Source of the DNA: Gryganskiella cystojenkinii
Lineage: Eukaryota; Mortierellomycota; Mortierellomycetes; Mortierellales; Mortierellaceae
NCBI GenBank assembly: GCA_015852425.1
Contig: JAAAIG010000658.1
Coordinates: forward strand, 11,173 to 22,328
Reading direction: 5' to 3'
Length of the DNA: 11,156 nt
Notes under the pieces: generated by a model
Database searches by the model: none
The model's input: the letters and a program-made list of their open reading frames with translations, nothing else
Told to the model about the DNA's origin: nothing
Position numbers and translations under genes: made by a program
Shown: positions 7,417 to 11,156 of the stretch, in pieces
Layout: each line of letters starts with the position of its first letter
Position numbering within the stretch: the first letter of the stretch is position 1

Positions 7417-9420
7417 TCACGTCTTGTCTTGGCAGTAATCAATTCGAATGCCCTTGGACTTGAGCAGCTTGACAGCATTCTCGGCGACAAAACTCGCGGG
7501 ATCGATCCAGACTGTTTCCAACAGGGGCCAAGCGCGGACCATCCACTCTACATCGTTCAGCTGAGTCGAGCTAATGAGCCGATTACGCGGACGACGCGGG
7601 TTAGAGGAGGTCCTGTTAGAGCAAGTTACTCGTCGCATCCGCGTCAACGACTTTAATTTCTTGAGTTCAACCCTAACCCTCAAAGGATTGAGGGCCTCCT
7701 TATCATCGCCACCGTCACCTTTATCAATATTGTCGTCCGGGACTCGAATAATAAAGAGATAATGACCCTCTGGAACGGCACTTTTCCGTAGTGCAAGCTC
7801 TTCCAACTTTGTCAACTCTGACAATCGATGGAGCATGACTGTGGAGGACGACAAGGATGAAGGCGATAACGAATACGATGACGATGACGCTGCAGATTGT
7901 TCTTGCTGTTGTTGTATTTGTAGTGTTTGATATTGTTGAAGGCGTTGTTTTCTTTTGGAAACGAGCGCGAGCGTGATATCGAGCGTTTGTAGGTTTCGAC
8001 AGACCCAAGGTCGAGGATCGTGCTCGAGATCCGTTTCTGTCAACAAGACGCCTTGAAACAACCTCAGATTCGGGAAAGCACACAAGAACTGCTGGAGCAT
8101 CGACCCGGTTGCAGACGGAGTGCTGCTCAGAAATAAACCCTCCAATGCCAGCCTGTGAGGACATTGTTGATTTTGCTGCTGCTGCTGCTGTTGTTGTTGC
8201 CGCTCTTGTTGATGGTGATGATGATGAGGAAGCATATCATCCGAAAGAGCCGCCATTTCGCTATTGTTGCTCTCATCAAACGTGAGTAGGTCGTCCCTGA
8301 AAAGTAAAGCTCTGGTACTCCTAACGCCAAATTTGGTAAAGCTTGCGTTCAGTTCCTTGAGTCGCCGTGTAGTTCCCATCGCGACTAAAATCTTGGCCAG
8401 ACTTTCATCCGAGAGATGAGAGTGAGAAAAGTTTAATCGACAAAGCTGAGGCCACCAAGCGGTGGGCTTGAAACGACGGAGATCTTTTGCAAAGGAAAAT
8501 AACCCTAGAGACGAATTCGACCAGGCCAAGGAACACAGATCGGTCCGACAGGCGACAATCAATTCATACATGTCCTTAGTGTCCAGACCGATGTTGTAGC
8601 CGAAATCGAGATGTTGGATCCTGCATGGCCCCAAAGATGTCGTGGTCGTGATCGACTTTACGTCATTCTCTGCTTTTTTATCGAGAGCAAAGTCACGGTC
8701 GGAAGGAGGAGCACCAAGCAACAAGGTGGCCACGGAAGCAGGCAGAGTAGGTTCTTGGTAAGAGAGAGACGCCGCCCTTACCGCTGCCACTGCCGCTGTT
8801 GTCGTCGATATTGATGTCGAAGGAGAGAGTTCCTTGGCTCGGTGAAAGTACACTTGCTGAATCGACAACGAGGTCAAATTTCTTAATATATGTTGGATCG
8901 CCTGATCAGGTTCATCCAGCCGGAACGAGACCCGTTTTAAATCCAAGACACGTAGACAGTCATGGTTTTTACAGCTGTCGAGGATGTTGTTCGTCAGGGG
9001 GAAATAGGCGGATTCCTTGATATCCAACCGGAGGGTCCGAAGAGTCGCGGCTTGTCTCTGGACTAAGGCTTTGATGGCTTGCTGAAGAGACCCGTCCATT
9101 GCGGCGGTCGAAAAGATGTCAATCGTGTGTAAGGAAGGGTATTCAAGAGCGAGGAATGGAAGACATTTCTCGGACTCGAGGTTATTGAGGGCCAAGGTAC
9201 GGATGAGTGAGGCGTGTCTCGAGATCGAGGCCAACGCGGCCTCGGACAAGGACCCAGTCCGAGTGTCTACTGTGAAAAGAGACACTGTCTCCCAGAGAGA
9301 TGGAAGGAATGCGATGTAAAAGTGACGAGAGACGAGGATGCATTGAAAGAGTGATTTGTTTGTGAGGAAAGGTGCAATGTGGTCGGTTATGTCGGGTACG
9401 TCGAGAGCATGCGGCATCAT
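7417..9420 (-). CDS. F-box and leucine-rich-repeat protein, intronless
   Basis: Probable substrate receptor of an SCF (Skp1-Cullin-F-box) ubiquitin ligase; the 667-residue ORF is uninterrupted. An F-box-like segment spans about 5-48 (DVPDITDHIAPFLT, then FQCILVSRHFY and LWETV). It is followed by at least ten LxxLxL repeats starting near residues 127, 156, 182, 268, 295, 326, 354, 426, 452, 477, 539 and 634, the expected target-binding solenoid. Inserted loops are low complexity: Ser/Thr/Ala-rich 200-220, a His5/Gln9 tract 399-419, Gln-rich 494-507 and Ser-rich 510-527. A basic patch lies at 587-614. The start is two adjacent ATGs; the second has A at -3, and an in-frame TAG lies ten codons upstream (9448-9450), so no 5' extension is possible without an intron. 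The target is unknown. The family is, to my knowledge, very numerous in Mortierella relatives. Confidence 0.85.
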   Translation of the reverse strand: MMPHALDVPDITDHIAPFLTNKSLFQCILVSRHFYIAFLPSLWETVSLFTVDTRTGSLSEAALASISRHASLIRTLALNNLESEKCLPFLALEYPSLHTIDIFSTAAMDGSLQQAIKALVQRQAATLRTLRLDIKESAYFPLTNNILDSCKNHDCLRVLDLKRVSFRLDEPDQAIQHILRNLTSLSIQQVYFHRAKELSPSTSISTTTAAVAAVRAASLSYQEPTLPASVATLLLGAPPSDRDFALDKKAENDVKSITTTTSLGPCRIQHLDFGYNIGLDTKDMYELIVACRTDLCSLAWSNSSLGLFSFAKDLRRFKPTAWWPQLCRLNFSHSHLSDESLAKILVAMGTTRRLKELNASFTKFGVRSTRALLFRDDLLTFDESNNSEMAALSDDMLPHHHHHQQERQQQQQQQQQNQQCPHRLALEGLFLSSTPSATGSMLQQFLCAFPNLRLFQGVLLTETDLEHDPRPWVCRNLQTLDITLALVSKRKQRLQQYQTLQIQQQQEQSAASSSSYSLSPSSLSSSTVMLHRLSELTKLEELALRKSAVPEGHYLFIIRVPDDNIDKGDGGDDKEALNPLRVRVELKKLKSLTRMRRVTCSNRTSSNPRRPRNRLISSTQLNDVEWMVRAWPLLETVWIDPASFVAENAVKLLKSKGIRIDYCQDKT
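8164..8230 (-). repeat. CAG/CAA and CAT trinucleotide microsatellite in the F-box gene
   Basis: On the coding strand a (CAT/CAC)n block is followed by CAA/CAG codons, encoding a His run and then a Gln run (residues 399-419). The plus strand shows GCT five times, then GTT-type triplets, and GAT triplets at about 8211-8226. The tract lies in a loop between leucine-rich repeats, so length changes in multiples of three should be tolerated. Confidence 0.8.
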
Positions 9421-10281
9421 GGGGAATGTATGAAACTTGCTGATGAACTATCGAAGGAGATGTCGGGGGAGAACAAACCCAGGAAAGAGCCCAAGGCATG
9501 AAGTAGAGTGGCAGTGCAGCGGATGCGTCGCTGTGACCGCAGACGCGACAACGAGGGAAACACGACAAAGAAGACGGGACGTCGAGTGATTGTAAGCAAC
9601 ACAAACATTTCCTGTTGCAACTGCAACTGCAAAAGGAGGCTAAGTCAACGTTGAAAGGAGCAAGAAAGCATGGCGAAGTAACGGAGACACAGAGAAGACA
9701 TTTTTGTGAGTTCCTTCTCTGTGTCTCGACTCATTCCTCCTCCTCATTCACACCACCATTCACCATCCAGACTGCCTTCATTCAGCAATTCCTCATTTCG
9801 ATCGATTGAATACCAGCCCATCGCGCTTTTTTTTGTCTCTCAGTAGCGTGTTCGGTAACATAGTCGGACTCGGTGCCTGTCAACGTTGTCTTTTTGCAGT
9901 TCACAGCTCGTCAATCGTAAGTAAAAGTGGTACGGTTTTACTGTGGGAAACGACGACGACAACGCAGCAATGAACGATGAAATTCACGGCCGATGAGATA
10001 TTTTCTATTTTTTCTGTCGCGTACCTACAGAGGTACCTCACTGTTCATAGGCAGTCAAAACGTCGTTCGCTCCAGGACCCATTCTGCCCACTAATAAGAA
10101 ACAAAGTCCTTGTCAATACTCACCTCACTTACTATCCCATCTCAAAATCTGCAAAGGTGAGAGAAGAGTGCTTTGTTCTTGGTTGGAGCATTTTTTTTTT
10201 GGCTAGTCCTGTAGCCTGTACTCACATGATGTTTTGACTCTAGTCTTTGCGCGCCTATGTTAGAAAAAAACTAAGCAAACG
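9421..10281. promoter_or_regulatory. Divergent promoter region between F-box and STAND-like genes
   Basis: The two genes start in opposite directions, 861 nt apart. The interval has TGCAAC repeats (about 9616-9632), a CT-rich block (about 9734-9770), a 10-bp perfect palindrome GAGGTACCTC (10030-10039) and inverted arms GTAAAA/TTTTAC (9921-9926 and 9936-9941). A consensus donor GTAAGT lies at 9917-9922. No TATA box is clear for either gene. Short ORFs on both strands (for example 9615-9809 and 9977-10237) have no recognisable domain. Nothing else is visible. Confidence 0.5.
9917..10243 (+). other. Possible 5'UTR intron of the STAND-like gene
   Basis: A perfect GTAAGT donor at 9917 can pair with an acceptor GTTTTGACTCTAG ending at 10243, which would leave a 38-nt exon leader before the ATG at 10282. 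The CTAATAAG at 10090-10097 is a weak internal branch-like site, and TTTTGACTC close to the acceptor is another. There is no protein conservation to support this, so it is tentative. Confidence 0.25.
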
Positions 10282-11156
10282 ATGACGAACCCGAAAACGA
10301 AAACGAACGCGCTCCTGTCGCCCAAGCCTAGAAGTTCGCATTCCAGGACTCCCAGCACGGACTCGAGCGGGAAGAAATCATTTTTCCGTGACATCCGCGA
10401 AAAATTCCGTTCAAAGTCGCCGACTCCTTCTGGTGCTGTCAAAACTGTGGCCACCGCGACACTTACTCCCAATTCACTTCAGGGAATCATCAGCGCGTTT
10501 AGGTCATCGCCTAACATGTCCATCGCGACCGCAAGCTCGGGTGTTTCAACTGGACAGGCAGCTTTCTCGACAGGAAACGTGTCCACCAACCTTGCCACTC
10601 TCTCGGTCGGCTCGGGACACGGCCTAGCCTCAACCAGTCCCGCTTCCAGTGTTCCAAGGACTACGGGAGTAGTCGCCTTGACCCCAAGACCCGATATCTT
10701 CCCCAAGAACGGCATTGTCAGAGTCAACATCGACATCTCTGCACCTAAGATCGGCCACGACTTTGAGAGCACCGCCCAGCTCACTATCTGTGTTGGTATT
10801 CTCAACAAAGTCTTTCAGGTCTCTGCTTCTTTGTCCTCTGCGTCCTCACAGCTGACAGCATCCGTCACCGGCCACGCCATCTTCAGTTCTCTCAGTGCTT
10901 CACAGCAAGAATGGATCTTGGAGATGGAAAGGAACCCTATCGAAAGGCAGTACGTCTATCAGATTACAGATCATATGATAAACCAGTTTGTCTCCGACGA
11001 CTTGAAGGGCTCTGAGTCCATCCGAGAAATCGTCCTCCTTGGACCTGTGTTGAACGTCAAGTCTTATAGGAACCTTCTCGACTGCTTTCGTCGTCGTTTG
11101 GATGGATCTACTCTCCTCGATATCGATGATCTTCTGGGACTGGTGCAGTTGATCCA
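10282..11156 (+). CDS. N-terminal part of a probable STAND/NACHT-type fungal protein (cut by window end)
   Basis: The frame is open from ATG 10282 to the end of the window (291 codons, no stop). An in-frame TAG at 10261-10263 limits the start, and the ATG has A at -3. Residues 1-50 are basic and Ser/Pro-rich, with a charged amphipathic segment SFFRDIREKFRSKS (33-46). Residues 51-133 are a Ser/Thr/Gly/Ala-rich disordered linker. From about 136 (RPDIFPKNGIVRVNIDI) a folded region begins, turning alpha-helical after 205, with EWILEMERNP (210-219), REIVLLGPVLN (248-258) and SYRNLLDCFRRR (261-272), ending in LLDIDDLLGLVQLI. I recognise this pattern, especially the LLGPVL / YRxLL / LLDxDxLxGLVQL series, as the N-terminal helical (Arm-like) part of large Mortierellaceae proteins that continue into a NACHT-type NTPase and WD40 or other repeats. 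That continuation is not in the window, so the role (signalling or self/non-self recognition) is inference. Confidence 0.6.
   Translation, partial: MTNPKTKTNALLSPKPRSSHSRTPSTDSSGKKSFFRDIREKFRSKSPTPSGAVKTVATATLTPNSLQGIISAFRSSPNMSIATASSGVSTGQAAFSTGNVSTNLATLSVGSGHGLASTSPASSVPRTTGVVALTPRPDIFPKNGIVRVNIDISAPKIGHDFESTAQLTICVGILNKVFQVSASLSSASSQLTASVTGHAIFSSLSASQQEWILEMERNPIERQYVYQITDHMINQFVSDDLKGSESIREIVLLGPVLNVKSYRNLLDCFRRRLDGSTLLDIDDLLGLVQLI

Noticed and set aside
7666..7680. Telomere-like CCCTAACCCT
   Set aside because: There are barely two repeat units, and they lie inside the F-box coding sequence, where they encode part of RVRVELK; the match is coincidental.
9182..9632. Minus-strand frames overlapping the start of the F-box gene
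   Set aside because: They run in other frames through the F-box N-terminus and leader and carry no domain.
10479..10808. 109-codon minus-strand frame
   Set aside because: It is antisense to the Ser/Thr-rich linker of the STAND-like gene, where codon bias keeps the opposite strand open.

Overview
The window looks like nuclear DNA of an early-diverging filamentous fungus, most likely Mortierellomycota (Mortierella/Linnemannia type). This rests on spliceosomal introns with GTAATG, GTAAGT or GTAAAA donors and AG acceptors, long pyrimidine-rich leaders, many A/T homopolymers between genes, and gene families I associate with that group: a membrane P450 with a basidiomycete-like heme loop, an F-box/LRR protein with polyQ, and the N-terminus of a probable STAND-type protein. 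The taxonomic call is inference from family resemblance; no marker gene is present.

Layout. (1) 1-418: T- and CT-rich promoter/leader. (2) 419-2019, plus strand: three-exon gene for a 437-residue amino acid/auxin permease (AAAP) family transporter with 11 predicted membrane helices. (3) 2020-4487: about 2.5 kb with no convincing gene, only weak signals (a possible spliced non-coding transcript, short repeats, one small ORF with a good start context). (4) 4488-7158, plus strand: TATA box, CT-rich leader and a two-exon cytochrome P450 of 531 residues, split by an unusually long 861-nt intron whose 3' end is open in frame with exon 2. (5) 7159-7416: short convergent 3' region. (6) 7417-9420, minus strand: intronless F-box/leucine-rich-repeat protein of 667 residues with a His/Gln microsatellite. 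(7) 9421-10281: divergent promoter region, perhaps with a 5'UTR intron. (8) 10282 to the window end, plus strand: the first 291 codons of a protein with a basic, Ser/Thr-rich disordered N-terminus followed by a folded helical region. It resembles the N-terminal part of large Mortierellaceae proteins that carry NACHT-type NTPase and repeat domains downstream; that part lies beyond the window.

The genes do not form an obvious pathway. The transporter and P450 look like independent metabolic or housekeeping genes. The F-box gene and the partial STAND-like gene are divergent and belong to families that I understand to be expanded in these fungi; whether the pairing has meaning is open. The most interesting points are the truncated STAND-like gene, the possible alternative first exon inside the long P450 intron, and the unstable CAG/CAT tract in the F-box gene.
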